Positions 11,380 to 23,999 of a stretch of DNA of 64,000 bases are shown here, piece by piece. Positions within the stretch are counted from its first letter, which is position 1, and each line of letters begins with the position of its first letter. The stretch covers positions 11,781,634-11,845,633 of the forward strand of contig JALPQD010000016.1 in the NCBI GenBank assembly GCA_023101885.1. Direction: 5' to 3'. The stretch is from Typhlomys cinereus. Its lineage: Eukaryota > Chordata > Mammalia > Rodentia > Platacanthomyidae. A model generated the notes under the pieces. That model did not search any database, was not told the DNA's origin, and worked only from the letters and a program-made list of their open reading frames with translations. Position numbers and translations under genes: made by a program.

Positions 11380-12090
11380 TACTGTCTTTGTCTGTTTGGG
11401 CTACTAATTGCCATAGACTTGTGGTCTCAATAATAAATGTTTACCTCTTAGAGTGCTAGGGTTTGGAATTTCAAAATAAAGATGTCAGTCACCAAGAATG
11501 ATTGGCTGTGCTTCATGGCCTTTCCAGGTTTTGAGGATAATTCCTCCTTATAACATCACATATCAAAAATAAGTCAAGCCAGCATTTTTAAATTTTTTTT
11601 ATTATTTTTTATTATGTATTCAATTTTGCGTGTATGTGTGTGTATGTATGTGTGTGTGTGTAGAACCATGGATGAATTTGGGAACCACCATGGACCGCCT
11701 CTACCTCCTCCTTTTTTACTCTGCCCCTGGATTCACAGGCTCCGCCCTACCAGGACCAGAAACGCAGGCCACCCCTGCTTCTGCCCCGCCTCTATATGTA
11801 GGGTCTAGGATCCAAACTCAGGACCTTCCTATATGTGGGGTCTAGGATCCAAACTCAAGACCTTCCGCCTGCAAGGCAGAGGCTTAACCCCTGAGCCACC
11901 TCTACAGCCCCAAGTCAAGCCAGCTTTAAGTATGTACCAAGTAATGTATTAATCTCATTCATGAAAACTCCGTTCTCATGAACTAATTACTTCTCTCAAG
12001 GCTCTCTCTCCTTTTTAATGCCAATCTATTTAGGATTAGATTTGAACATTTACATCTCAGGGGTGCATAAGCATTTAGTCTATTACTCTT
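11380..12090 (-). mobile_element. MLT1/MST-like MaLR LTR, split by a SINE
   Basis: The left part (11380-11570) has 'gtctgtttgggctactaattgccatagactt', and the right part (11925-12090) has 'aatctcattcatgaaaactccgttctcatgaactaattac'. These are the antisense blocks of MLT1/MST-type LTRs in the right order, separated by the SINE at 11584-11911. Confidence 0.65.
11584..11911 (-). mobile_element. B2-superfamily tRNA SINE with internal duplication
   Basis: Same SINE family as 10511-10780, with a perfect 13-base duplication aagtcaagccagc (11571-11583 and 11912-11924). It is longer than its relatives because a 37-base block is present twice in tandem (11792-11828 and 11829-11865, two mismatches). The duplicated block covers the B-box segment of the RNA polymerase III promoter and its downstream flank. 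Confidence 0.95.
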
Positions 12091-13468
12091 CTGAGGATTT
12101 GTTGCCTAAAAATACTTCAGTAAGCACAATATATTGCTGCCTTTTTTAAAATATTGAATCCTGCTTTCTTTGGAGTTTTGGTTACGTAAGGATTAGTCTT
12201 AGGATTTCCAGGCTTTCTTGTGAACTCTGCTTGTATTGGTCTATGATAGTTATTATTCTAGAGATAATTTTTCCCAGCTTTCTTTTTCCCAGTGAGAAGT
12301 CTTCAGTCAGACTATCCAAAGACTTCCTACCTTATATGCGCCTTGATAATTAATTTTAAATGTCAGGGCAGAATAAAGTTGCCCAAGTTCACAGAATTAT
12401 CTCCTGCACACTTTGAAATCTTGTATGGTAATACAGACACATTGGAATTCATGTCTTAAGATTTGTGGAGCTACAAAGTTCAACTTACCAGTATTGAGTC
12501 TGTAGAATCTACCCAAGTCTTTCTTAACTCTGCTTTCTGTTTCTTGCTCTCAGAAATATGCTTCTGGGGCTCCTCATCCCTAGTCCAGGTCTGTAAAATT
12601 TCTTTAAGAGTCACAAATGGGGTGAATGTATAATTCATTTCATTTATTTCCTTCCTTTCAGGTATCCTAACACTATTTTTCTTGTTCTGCTGCAGACAAC
12701 CAAATTTGGTTCACAGACTCTGTTTAGTTTCCTTATTATGTCCTCATTAAATGCTGGGATCAGTTATTTCTTTTCAGTAAATGTGAACAATTTTAGCTTC
12801 ATTCATTGAAATAGGTTTATAACAGAGAGTAATGTGTACAGAGTAACTTTCATAACCACCATTTTTTATTTCATGATAATAGGAAAGAAAACATGATTAT
12901 CATATGATAATAATGATTTAGAATGCTGTAATTAACTGGTGCCCATTGCACTATAGATGCTTTTTAAACTTTGAAAGAGGAGCTCATCAATGGTAGTCTT
13001 TTGGGTTCCCTTCAGTAAATTTCACTTTCATGCAATTTACACTTCCAATGTACTTGGAAGTTTGAAGTCTATCACTGGGAAAACAACAGGAATCAAGGTG
13101 AATGACAAGACACATTATTTGGATACATAAGTTTCAGCTCAGGGGTTCAACAATTGAAGGAGAGTGAGACCCTCATGGGTTCTGTGGAAACTGCATATTT
13201 GATTTAATTTTCAGTTAATTTTACTGCAAATGGGTCTCTACAATTAGGGAGTGCTGCTAAACAGAACGTTGATCTAATCTATATCTGTTTGGACAGAGCA
13301 CTGTATTTCCTAATCAAGCATGTTCCAGATCCCCTGTCATCAGGAGTTAATGTCAGCTAGGACTTTCTGTGGCCTGTGACAGAAACACTCTGATCTTTCA
13401 GGTGATATCAATGGGTGAGAGTGGATAGTAGCATGGCAGTCAAAATAGTCACCCGCTGCATACACAAT

Positions 13469-13508
13469 CACACACACACACACACACCCTCACATGAATA
13501 CACACACA

Positions 13509-13558
<50 letters not shown>
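13469..13558. repeat. Compound (CA)n(GA)n microsatellite
   Basis: CA repeat at 13469-13487, an interrupted stretch, a second CA run at 13500-13526, then about 16 GA units to 13558. Confidence 0.95.
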
Positions 13559-13561
<3 letters not shown>

Positions 13562-15017
13562 ATATCTATTAACCTGTTTTCAGCTTCAAATCAGACAACT
13601 AGAACAAACTGACTAAATAATGATGGAAAGTGTCAACCAGCAAAACAGGCAGGTAGGAGGATTCAGAATGCTTTACTCAGGTAGGTAACAGTGCACGTCA
13701 CTAAGATCTTAATAGTTTTCTGTTTAGCTTTATGCCTTTCTTGGCAGTCTCCTATTCTTTCACATCTGATATGATATGTCGACTGCATTTATTTAATGAA
13801 ATACCTGGAAACACACCCATGGGTGACAGATAAGATGGAAAATACTGACTCTGCCTAAGGAAGAGAAATTTCCCAATAGAATACTTTCCATGATTTTTTG
13901 GTCAGAATGGGAACATATGGTCATCTGTGATGCACTTGCTGACCTGAGAGGATAACTGAAACTTACACTAGGCAGTGCTTATTAGCCCATTAACTCTTTT
14001 ATTGAACTGTGCAGATATGTCAGGATGATTTGGAGCAAAGGGACTGTTTATTGACTAGGAGATTTAATGACATAAAATCAGAAGCCACCACACCCTGGCT
14101 TCAACATTGAACTTTGCATCAATCTGAAAAACAGCTTTAAAGAAAAGTTTTCATGAGCCTACACCAATATCAATGAACTACTCATTTCTTAGATGCTTTT
14201 CATTAGCAATCATGATTTACTTTTTAACCTTCTAGTCCTTTGTGCATTGGATGGGATCTAGCAATCTGGGAAATCACAGCCTGTACTTAGTGGCCCATTG
14301 GGTTACTAATGTGTGTCAGATGATAATCTGTGTAGAGTATTTACCTTGAAATGCAGAGAAGTGGTTCTCTTTTGGACCTTTAGAGATACACACCAGGGCA
14401 GAATTAAATATCAGGAAAAGCAAAAGATCACGTGCATCACAGTAGCAAGAAATCATTATGGCAAAGTCAGCCCTCCGTGGTTAGTTTGTTTGATGTTGGG
14501 CAAAGTTTCCCTGACAGGAGAAGCTCAAGGAAGGGGCTATGAGAATAAAGTCTACTGAAGCAAGGAGCAGCACACCCATCTAATATTTAAGATGGTTTCT
14601 CTTCTGAGGAACTTGGAAAGCATTATTAGAGTGCACATAAGCCTCTGAGTTACAGGTTCCAAAATAAACAAGCAGGAACACAGGAGAGGAACTGACTCAC
14701 TAAAAGGTTTATAAACCTTTACAGAGAGCCAAATTGTGACAGGAACACATGCAGAGTTTCTCAGGGACTTTTTTGTACAAGTATTTTCTTGGGCAGATGC
14801 TGAAATGCATGTTGCAGTCCCCCACTGACAGCCCAAGCACTCTTTTCCTCAGCTGCTTTGGATCATAGCATGGGCTCCTGATGGCTCATTGCTGAGTTAT
14901 CTAGCAGAATTAACCTTGACTGTGCCCTAGTGAATGCTTTACACCTGGGAAATAAACTGAAACCCCCGTTGTGGTCTGTATGAGAGTACAGGGAGCCAAC
15001 TACCAGGCCTTAGAGTT

Positions 15018-15018
<1 letters not shown>

Positions 15019-15070
<52 letters not shown>
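15019..15070. repeat. (GT)n microsatellite
   Basis: About 25 uninterrupted GT units. Confidence 0.97.
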
Positions 15071-15073
<3 letters not shown>

Positions 15074-15425
15074 GCATACAGGTGTGTATGCATGCACACA
15101 TGCATTAAGCACACTTGTTTTCAGATGCACATGTATGTGCATGTCTGCACAAATCTGAGACCTATAATGTGGAATCACATTTCCACTTTATTCTTTTCAT
15201 GCAAGATCTTTAATCAAACCCAGATCTCTCTGATCTGACAAATGTGGGGAGCTGGCTTAATATGGGGATTCTCAGTGTCCCCTTGTGAGAGAGAAATTGC
15301 AGATGGGCTGCCATACACACCAGTGTTTAAGGTGGAATCTGAACTCTGGGCTTTTTGCTTACTTACTACTGAATCTTCTTTGCTGAAGATTCCTCAGATC
15401 CAGAACTCTTTGATTAAAATCGAAA

Positions 15426-15615
15426 ATTGTTATTTATTTTTTGTTTGCATGTGTGTGTGCGTGTGTGTGAGAGAGAGAGTGCACACATGTGGGAGCAGGA
15501 GGACAGCTTTATCAATTCAGTTCTCTCCTTCTGCGTTTACATGGATTCTAAGAATCTAACTCATGTTGCCAGGTCTGAGTGGGGGTACCTGCCCTCACTG
15601 AGCCATCATCTGTCA
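15426..15615 (-). mobile_element. B3-type SINE, minus strand
   Basis: A GT/GA-rich tail is followed by 'gcaggaggacagctttatcaattcagttctctccttctgc' and 'ccaggtctgagtgggggtacctgccctcactgagccatc'. These are the reverse complement of B3 body and tRNA-like head. Confidence 0.7.
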
Positions 15616-15944
15616 CTAGAACATGGTTTTATACCAGGAGTAGTTTCATCCTGTGGCTGCTACATTGCTTACCTTGCCCTTGGCTAATAGAGTGGTGTTC
15701 ATTCATTCACTGACATTCTTTTCCCTGGAAGGCTCACAGATATATTTTCAGCAAGCAATTACATTTCTCAGATATTTAACACATAATTACCTTTTTCACT
15801 ATGACTTAAATTATGGTTTTCGTTGGTGGGATGTGAAATATCCTATACTTATACTTGGAAAGTTCCTGACAATCCAGCATCATTGCCCACTTTATCTTAA
15901 TGACACCTATAAAAATTTTGGCATGCCACTTTTAAATACATGTA
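15616..15944. other. Single-copy-like DNA
   Basis: No gene or repeat recognised between the B3 SINE and the DPEP2-like fragment. Confidence 0.45.
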
Positions 15945-16340
15945 TGCATGGTGTCCATGTCTGTAGGGATGTTGCAGTGCAACCCATTAGCCAATGTGTA
16001 CACTGTGGCAGATCACTTTGACCACATCAAGGCAGTCATTGGACCTGAATTCATTGGAATCAGTGGAGGTTATGATGGCACCAAACAGTTCCCTCAGGGG
16101 CTGGAGGACATGTCCACTCACCCAGTGCTGATAGAGGAGTTCCTGAGATGGGGCTGGAGTGAGCAAGAGCTTCAAAGTGTCCTTCCAGAAAACCTGCTGT
16201 GGGTCTTCAGGAGAGTGGAACAGGTTCAAGAGGAAAACAATTGCCAAAGCCCCTTGGAGGACTTAATCCCAGAGGAGCAGGTGGATGGTGCCTGCTACTT
16301 GATCCTGCCACATCTGAAACAACCAGACCAGAAATGAATA
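15945..16340 (+). pseudogene. DPEP2: DPEP2-like intronless fragment
   Basis: A 129-codon open frame (15948-16337) matches the C-terminal region of membrane dipeptidase 2/3, zinc ectopeptidases that cleave dipeptides and leukotriene D4 at the cell surface. It runs from the segment reading [19 protein letters not shown], through [17 protein letters not shown], the W-S-E-Q-E-L segment and [16 protein letters not shown]. The VQEEN...QSPLED stretch favours DPEP2 over DPEP3. It carries no N-terminal catalytic half, signal peptide or GPI signal, and no introns interrupt it, although the native gene is multi-exonic. It is best read as a truncated retrocopy. The stop at 16335-16337 ends it early, and an ERV gag remnant follows at once. 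Assignment is from recall of the family. Confidence 0.8.
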
Positions 16341-16382
16341 GATATTCCCCCCTCTTTAGTCTCATCTCTGGTCTTTAGAAAA

Positions 16383-16980
16383 ATGGGCCACCTCTCCTCA
16401 CACTGTAAGGAGCCCCAAATACATGCCTCATTTCCCCCTGTTAACCTGCCTATTACTTCACTGCTGCCAGCTATGGGCATTAAGGCTGAAATCCCTCACT
16501 CCTTGGTCAGAGAACCCACATACTTAGATCAGGTAGAGAATTCCCCAATCCCTGTGAGAAGTCCCCCCCCATACCCTTGCCGAGAACCTGCTGTGACTAC
16601 AACTGGGTCCAGCCCTTCAGCCCCGATGGCATCATCTCCACTATCAGTGCCCCAAACCCCCGTGCTCCAGACATGCCCACTCTCTGTGGAGAGAAGCTTT
16701 CCCTGTTAATGTAGGACTCAATGCAGCCAACCAGCCTTGGGTGCCTACCCCACTTGCTGATCTTTCCCTGATTCATAAGGCAGTCAATGAATCAGACCCT
16801 GACTCCCTTATTTTGAACAGGTTCTGCGCCAATGGGCCATGCAGCTCCAAACTCATTATGATTGGTATCATCTCCTTAAGGCAGTCTTAGAGCCAGCCAT
16901 TTTCCTGAATTGGTGCTCTGCATATGATGATTTCCAGCAGGTGTCTGACCTGGCCTTCAAGGCCCTAACCAGGTAATTGT
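16383..16980 (+). pseudogene. gag: Endogenous betaretrovirus-like gag remnant
   Basis: Translation gives a proline-rich stretch with a PPPY late-domain motif (RSPPPYP, near 16560-16580). After a frameshift comes a capsid-like region: PWVPTPLADLSLIHKAV at about 16730-16790, then in another frame QLQTHYDWYHLLKAVLE and LNWCSAYDDFQQ (about 16848-16940). The order late domain then capsid N-terminal half fits betaretrovirus/IAP-like Gag, the structural polyprotein. At least one frameshift and stops break it, and nothing after mid-capsid is recognisable, so no functional protein remains. The neighbouring LTRs and a lysine-type primer-binding site agree with a class II ERV. Confidence 0.6.
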
Positions 16981-17317
16981 TATTTTATTAATTATATTGC
17001 TTAAGTGTTTCCTTCAGCACATCTCTTAGCAGCACTCCATCAACAAGACCATGCTACAGGTGCTTATGGCCCTTGAACATCCAAGCCATGGTGCCCCTAG
17101 GGATGTGGTTCGAATTTGGATTGCAGAGATTTGTGAGGCATTGGTCTACTCTACTATATCTACATATCCTAACATGCCTTTCTGAGGTCTTTTGAGGGCT
17201 GGTAGCCAATGACGGATAAGATCCTGTGAGACCTAAGACAGGCATAGTCCACTACGCTGGACCCCCTCCGAGGCGGGGTCAACAAGGTCAGTGCAAAGAA
17301 CTCTGGCTCCTGTTGGC
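16981..17317 (+). other. Degenerate ERV 3' internal sequence
   Basis: No intact frame. The last 150 bases before the LTR (from 'gaggtcttttgagggctggtagcc') look like the non-coding 3' end of a retroviral genome leading into the LTR. A clear polypurine tract is not visible. Assignment is mainly positional. Confidence 0.4.
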
Positions 17318-17728
17318 TGTTAACATAAATAGAAAGGATGGATATGTAGGAGGAATGGACAAGGCAGGCCTGTATTAAAGTCTCCAATCAATCATCACTT
17401 ACAATACCTCCACCTGGGGAGCATGCCACTCAGAGATCATCTGTATGAACCGCTTGCGAGAATGCAACTTCCCCAAGCTACACCTGCTGCCCCGTCTGAT
17501 GCTGATGTCAAACCGCTTGGCTGAGAGGACCAACCTGGACAGTATAACTCAGCAAAATCTCATGCTGGGACTTATGGGATGTTGGGTGAGGTATATAAGC
17601 AGCCAAATATTTACAATAAATGAGCCTATGAGCCTGCTAGCCAGAGCCTGCAAGCCCGAGAGCCTGAGAGCCTGGTTTGCCACTCGCCTGACTTCCGGAG
17701 TCTGTGCCGTTGACTCCGCGCCTCACAG
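17318..17728 (+). mobile_element. ERV LTR, plus strand, U5 end missing
   Basis: It aligns over nearly all its length with the reverse complement of the LTR at 18614-19025. Shared landmarks are the start (tgttaacat versus tgtaacat), 'cttacaatacctccacctggggagca', TATATAA (17592-17598), AATAAA (17615-17620) and 'gccactcgcctgacttc'. Similarity stops at 'gttgactc..cgcc' near 17722. The last part of U5, about 40-45 bases in the partner ending GAGACTGTTACA, is absent, and TDP1-like sequence begins instead. A frameshifted short ORF inside is not a gene. Confidence 0.85.
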
Positions 17729-17739
17729 TCAGACATAGA

Positions 17740-18592
<853 letters not shown>

Positions 18593-18593
18593 A

Positions 18594-18611
18594 ATCCCAT
18601 ATTGGGCGCCA
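18594..18611 (-). promoter_or_regulatory. Lysine-tRNA primer-binding site, minus strand
   Basis: Minus strand reads TGGCGCCCAATATGGGAT, two bases after the LTR end. It matches the tRNA-Lys(1,2)-type retroviral primer site apart from C-to-T or G-to-A changes. This marks the minus-strand LTR as a 5' LTR, yet ERV leader sequence stops here and TDP1 sequence begins immediately. Confidence 0.75.
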
Positions 18612-18613
18612 GA

Positions 18614-19025
18614 TGTAACAGTCTCAGGTGCCCATGGAGACCCTTGGGGGTGGGGATAAGCTGGCACAGAGTCAACGGCACACACCCCAGAAGTCAGGCG
18701 AGTGGCAAAGCAGGCTCTCAGGCTTGCAGGCTCATTTATTGTAAATATCAAGCTGCTTATATACCCCAGCCAACATCCCATAAGTCCCAGCGTGAGCTTT
18801 GGCCGAGTTGTCCTGTCCGGGTTGGTCCTTTTAGCTAGGCGGTTTGACATCAGCACCAGACGCGGCAGCAGGTGTAGCATGGGGAAGTTGCATTCGCACA
18901 TGCGGCCCATACAGATGATTCCTGAGTAGCGTGCTCCCCAGGTGGAGGTATTGTAAGTAATGGTTGAACAGAGACCTTAATACAGGTCTGCCTGGTCCGT
19001 TCCTCCTATAGACACCCATGTTACA
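18614..19025 (-). mobile_element. ERV 5' LTR, minus strand, complete
   Basis: 412 bases with perfect inverted ends TGTAAC...GTTACA. On the minus strand it contains GGTATATAAGCAG as TATA box and AATAAATGAGCC as polyadenylation signal shortly after, so R is short. It is followed by a TC dinucleotide and the lysine primer-binding site. It is the head-to-head partner of the LTR at 17318-17728. Confidence 0.9.
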
Positions 19026-19044
19026 GATAGTGAGAATTGCATTA

Positions 19045-19365
19045 TAAGGAGGAATAAATCAGTAAAGTGCTGACTGTTCACACTTGGGGATTTGAGTTCT
19101 GGTCCCCGACACCCTTGTAGAAGCTAAGTGTGGCTCTGTACTTTTTTAACTTCAATGCTGATAGATGGGTGGGAGGTGACAGAGAGAGACAGGATGAAGC
19201 TCATTGTCCAATTAGTCTAGGTAAATTGATGAGCACCAGATTTAGTGACAGGTAAATAAAGTTTAAGAGTCAATGAGGGAGACAACTTAAGTCGGCCTGA
19301 TCTCAACACACACATGCATACACACACACACGTGGATACATACAGACACCAACGCAAGTTGGTTC
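19045..19365 (+). mobile_element. B4-family SINE, plus strand
   Basis: 'cagtaaagtgctgactgttcacacttggggatttgagttctggtccccgacaccc' is a tRNA-like head; body blocks 'ggtgggaggtgacagagagagacaggatgaagctcattg' follow, with a CA-rich tail at 19307-19350. Matches B4-type organisation; diverged. Confidence 0.7.
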
Positions 19366-20438
19366 TGTTGAAAGATGGGGCAGGACACTCACTGGATATC
19401 CCACCACCATGTGAACTGACAATGTTATGTAAACGTTTTTACATTCTGGTTCTTTATCTCTGCTGACCATGTTCCATGTTACATTTTATTAGAAATGGTA
19501 GATACCCCATCCATCTATTGCTGTGTTTCCAAGTTGCTATTGTCACAAATTCTTTCTGTGGCTCTTGACTGGAAATGGACAGTTCTATACACAGTCAGAA
19601 TTAGGTAATTTGCTTCTTGTTCCACTTCATACATCTCTGCTATCAAGGAAGAGTCAGTAGCGACATCATTATGGAAATAAAGTGTTTTATATTCAACATG
19701 ATCAATAGGGACACTGATTTTCAGGTCATAGCTCACCTGTGCTTCAACTACTCTGACACCTTTTAGGCCTGCACAAGTGTCACACTTCTCCGGTCACCAT
19801 GCTTCATGTATGTAGTTTATTCTAAACTGGGTCTGTCTCTCTGTTACCTGCTGTTTTCCACAACTGGAAGTATTTCAACCTTAACATGTTTGGAGACATC
19901 CCATTCACATTGTCAAAGCATTACCTAATATTACCCATGCAGGAATCTTGTAATTCTAGTTTCCTCCTAAGCAGGCTCTGAAATGGAGGTTTCTATCAGA
20001 CACTTATTGGTAAACATTATGGGGATGAAAATCTGTGGCTGAGTAAAAGTTAAAGTTGGATGATAAGATCAATGGATTCTGCACACAGGTGGATCTAGGG
20101 TAGCCCTTCACAATTGCTCTCATTTGAGAACTTTGTAGCCATAACTATCCATAGTCTGTGACCTGTACAAGGAATAGGACATGTACTTGAATGTGGCAAG
20201 TGTCTTCTTTTGAAACAGTTGCTGGGGAAAGTTGCATCTGGAAAACTTCAGGGAACAGGTCCCAGAAGCTTTGAGAATGAATGACTCTAGTCTGAAAAGG
20301 GCAGTGAAAGTGGGGTGGGTAAGAAAGATGGGATTTCATGCTGTTTGAGTCTTTAGAACATGCCATTTTATTGCAAGAAATGGAGAGAGAGAGAGAGAGA
20401 GACAGAGAGAGAGAGAGAAGCAGAGAGGAAATTTCGTG
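19366..20438. other. Single-copy-like DNA
   Basis: No supported gene or repeat apart from the start of a (GA)n array at about 20383. Confidence 0.5.
20383..20420. repeat. (GA)n microsatellite
   Basis: GA repeat with one CA interruption. Confidence 0.9.
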
Positions 20439-20439
20439 C

Positions 20440-20665
20440 ATGTGTGTTTTTCAAGTCTCTCTCTTCTTATATAAAGTTACCAGAATTCAATCATGGGAGA
20501 TTCACCTTAATGACTTTATCTAGTGCTAATTACCTCCCAAAGGCCCCATGTCTAAACACTATAATCAGATTAAGTTTCTATCCTCTTAATTCCTTACAAC
20601 TGGGACTAAATTTCAGCACAAAAGACCTTGGAAGAAACATACACAAAACACATACAACCTACAAC
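20440..20665 (-). mobile_element. MST/ORR1-like MaLR LTR fragment, minus strand
   Basis: Blocks 'cttaatgactttatctagtgctaattacctcccaaaggccccatgtctaaacac' and 'ttccttacaactgggactaaatttcagcac' are the antisense of MaLR LTR sequence. Confidence 0.65.
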
Positions 20666-22888
20666 AAAGGCCAGAATTCTAAACTTCTATCTTTCTTGAA
20701 CCATTTGTAATAAATCAAACTCAGATGACTAATTCTAAGCATAATGTGTTCGGATCACTTTTGGAGACAGCTTCTGATCAATCTTTTCACAAGTCTCTAG
20801 TCCTTTTCCCATGCTTTTGCTCGAGTGAAGGGATTCACAGATGGCACAACTATAGCATGGCAGAGCCTCTGATGCTCGGGTCCCTCTGTGACACTGTGGG
20901 AGAGGACCTCATGCTGGCATGCGTGCAACGTTTAGAACAAATGAGAAGTGGGTTCTATTGTGCTATTTCAAGAAGATGTGGGGTTTGTTAGAGGCATAAG
21001 TGAGCTTCTTGATTGTATTAGATTATTGTGAACTGGGTTAAGAAAATGTCATGGAAATTGAATATTACCTTGTGCAAAAAAGAGTTAAAGATCCAATATT
21101 TTGGTAAGATCTGCTGAGCTTGAAATAGTTTTCTGAAATTGCAAAGAAGGACACATTATTCTGAAAAATCAAAGAGATGGAGACATGGGAAGGGAATCTA
21201 CAGAATGATCAGGCTAGGTAAAATCATGACAGTGTGCAAAAAACAGGATGGATTTTCCTCTGTCTTTAGCTGGTCAGTTATCTCTTTCTCTCACTCAGTG
21301 CATGATACACCAGGGCTGCACCTGTCCTCAATGCATGCCTATCATCCTCTTGGATTCTCCCTGCCTGCTTCTTGAAAAGAGTTTTGATTGACCCTTGAAG
21401 ATGTCATGGCTACTGAAGCCCAAATCCACCCCCAAATGCAAAATAAGTGGTGATTATCATGGCTTCAAGAAAATCACATTACCTAAAACGCTTTTACAGC
21501 TACTCCTGAATGAATCGTCTTCCAAAACAAGGACAATATGCAGTGTTCGTACTAGGGAGCTAAAACCAAGAGTGTCATCAGGATTACACAGTGCAGACAG
21601 AAATCTTGACATTACAGAATTAAAGTCATCAAGCTGCAGTTACCCACCAGCAGTACAATTTTTTCAAGGACTTTTAAAAAACCTTTTAACTCCTGTCATG
21701 GTTCAAATCCTTGGCAGGGTCAGAATTTGACTTTGAGCTTCAGATTTGGAGAATCAAGGAATTCAACATGAATCTCAGCCAGCATCCCTTACTCTCCTCT
21801 GACTTTCCCTGCAGACTATAAATGGATCCTGTTATTGAAAGCAAGCCCGGATTTCCTTAAAACACGTTCAGTCTCTTGAAATTCACTGAGAGTGTATTTC
21901 AAATGAAGGCTGTGCTTTTCTCTGCACCCTGATTGTGGAGCGCTCCTGTTGTAAGAATTCCAATTCTCTTGTCTGGACTAGTGCCACTCTAGCTAAGAAC
22001 ATGTCATGCCCATCATTACACGTTTCAGCCAGACTCCCCAGATGAATTACAGCCTGACATTCCATTGGCCATGTGTCAAAAGCAAGCTATTTGGGGTCAA
22101 ATTCCTTGAAAAGATCTGCCAACTGTTCTACTGGCCTCCTTAACACTCCTGGAATTACAGGAATCAAAAGAGGGGTTGAGGTCGATTTGGCATGATCCCT
22201 CTCTATCTCTCTCTTCCTCTCTCTTCCTCTCTCTCTCCTCTCAGGACTTTGCTTTGGCATACCATGCAGGGACTCTTTCTCAGGTCTTTTACACCTCCGT
22301 TCTAAATGGATACTAACTAGAATCAGATTTACAGCTTTGATATGCTGACCATTTCATTCTTTATATTCAGACATAATCATTCACACAATCTGTGAATGCC
22401 ACACTTTTTCTATTACTTTAGGCTCCTTTGATTTTTATGGAAGTCAGATAATTTCTTCCTTAGAGTGGATAGTTATCTATGAATTATACTAGATTTCCAT
22501 GCAGCTGCAATTGTAACAAATTGTAGCAAATATTTTCCTTTTGTATCTTATATTAGGTTTGCCAACCCACCCCACCCCCAAATTCTCTTAGATATTTTGT
22601 GTGAATGGTTCTTATATCTGGCTCATCTCAAATAGATAAATATTTTTTCTAAAGTAAATATAGGATGGTTCATTTATCTATGTTGAAATGAATTGCTTCG
22701 CCCTATCAAGATCTGATCTTTGTCACTCGGCATATTCAGTAGCCAGTCCAAATTTGCTAATCTGAAAAAAAATCACATTTGTGTTTTCATCCAAGTCATT
22801 AATCACAATGAAGAGGAGCAAAGCTTCTGAGAAAAGAGTGATCTGCTTCATTACTAGAAATGAGCTTACAGGGACACTGCACTAACAA
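20666..22888. other. Single-copy-like DNA, no gene seen
   Basis: Short random frames only. A (CT)n-rich stretch lies at 22196-22242. A possible very old LTR trace near 20830-20900 is too weak to call. Confidence 0.5.
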
Positions 22889-22904
22889 GCAATCTCTAGT
22901 TCTT

Positions 22905-23197
22905 TTTTTTTAATTTTTTTATTATTATTATTTATCCAACTGTGTGCATGTGCGCGTGCGTGTGTGTATCTGTGTGTGCGTGTGTCTGTGTATGTGTAGA
23001 ACCACAGACGAATTCGCGAACCACCATGGACTCCTCCATCTCCTTCTGCCCCGGGATTCACAGGCTCCGCCCTACCAGGACCAGAAGCGCAGGCCGCCCT
23101 GCTTCTGCCTGGCGTCCATACGTGGGATCTGGGATCCGAACCCGGGACCTTCCGCCTGCAAGGCGGAGGCTTAACCCCTGAGCCACCTCTCCAGCCC
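22905..23197 (-). mobile_element. B2-superfamily tRNA SINE, young copy
   Basis: Same family as 10511-10780. A perfect 16-base duplication gcaatctctagttctt flanks it (22889-22904 and 23198-23213). The antisense B-box is a good match (minus strand GGTTCGGATCC), better than in the other copies, so this is one of the least diverged members. Confidence 0.96.
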
Positions 23198-23213
23198 GCA
23201 ATCTCTAGTTCTT

Positions 23214-23685
23214 AAGGCTTACTTTATAGTGACTTCAGCCATCATGCATTATTTTATTTTACAGACATGGAAGTGATGTTGTTCTCTCTTCTTATGGAAC
23301 AGAAGCTGAAACTTAAAGAAGTAGCATTCATTTATCAAGGTCACATCCATGGATTGACTTAAGAACCAATTTTCCAGCTGTTTCCCTCTTGGTTTTTATA
23401 CTGTATGTTCAAGCAATATCTTTGGTCACCTCCAGCCCAGGGTTTTTGATAACTATGCTTTGCACATGTTGATCTCATCTTCTTCAGTCCTTTCTCTTCT
23501 TCACAATGATCTCCTATACTGCCTTCAGCGATATATTCAAGTCTCTTTTCTCTATGCTTGTAGTAGAAATAAAGTCTGTTTTTGAAAAGAGGAAGAACTA
23601 TGAGGCATATAACTTTCAATTTATCATGCTTGTATTAGCACCAACACATTTTATTTAATACTCACAATAATATTTTTATTTAAGT
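23214..23685. other. Single-copy-like DNA
   Basis: No gene or repeat recognised. Confidence 0.5.
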
Positions 23686-23689
23686 TATT

Positions 23690-23990
23690 GTTCACCTTAC
23701 AGATTTGTTTTATTTTTCTACTTTTACGAGCATATTGAATATTCATCACAGGTTCCCTCTCTCTCCCCTCTCTCCCTCCCCCCCCTTTCCCTTAACCATT
23801 CCCTCCCATTTTTTCCCACCTTTCTTCCTGTATGTTTCTATGGACCCTAGGGTTCACTCTAGCTTGTTCACTCCTGTGAGGGCTCAGGCCTCTGTGGTGT
23901 ATTAAATTACTTCTCTTCAGGCCACCACACTGATATGTGCATTTTCTTCCATCCAGCTTTAGACCCAAAGATTTCCACTGTAAGTACCCA
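23690..23990 (-). mobile_element. Older L1 3' end, minus strand
   Basis: A T/A-rich start, a C-rich polypyrimidine run (23755-23830) and 'ggaccctagggttcactctagc...gggctcaggcctctgtgg' match the layout of the L1 3' UTRs at 27605 and 47815. 5'-truncated. Confidence 0.7.
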
Positions 23991-23999
23991 AAGAAGGTA

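Larger units (their letters stand above)
12091..15425. other. Mostly single-copy DNA with microsatellites
   Basis: No gene is supported. The open frames here are short and low-complexity. Two simple-sequence arrays are listed separately. Confidence 0.6.

Noticed and set aside
16383..16430. G-H-x4-C segment resembling half a retroviral zinc knuckle just upstream of the gag remnant
   Set aside because: The first two cysteines are missing, and nucleocapsid should follow capsid, not precede it.
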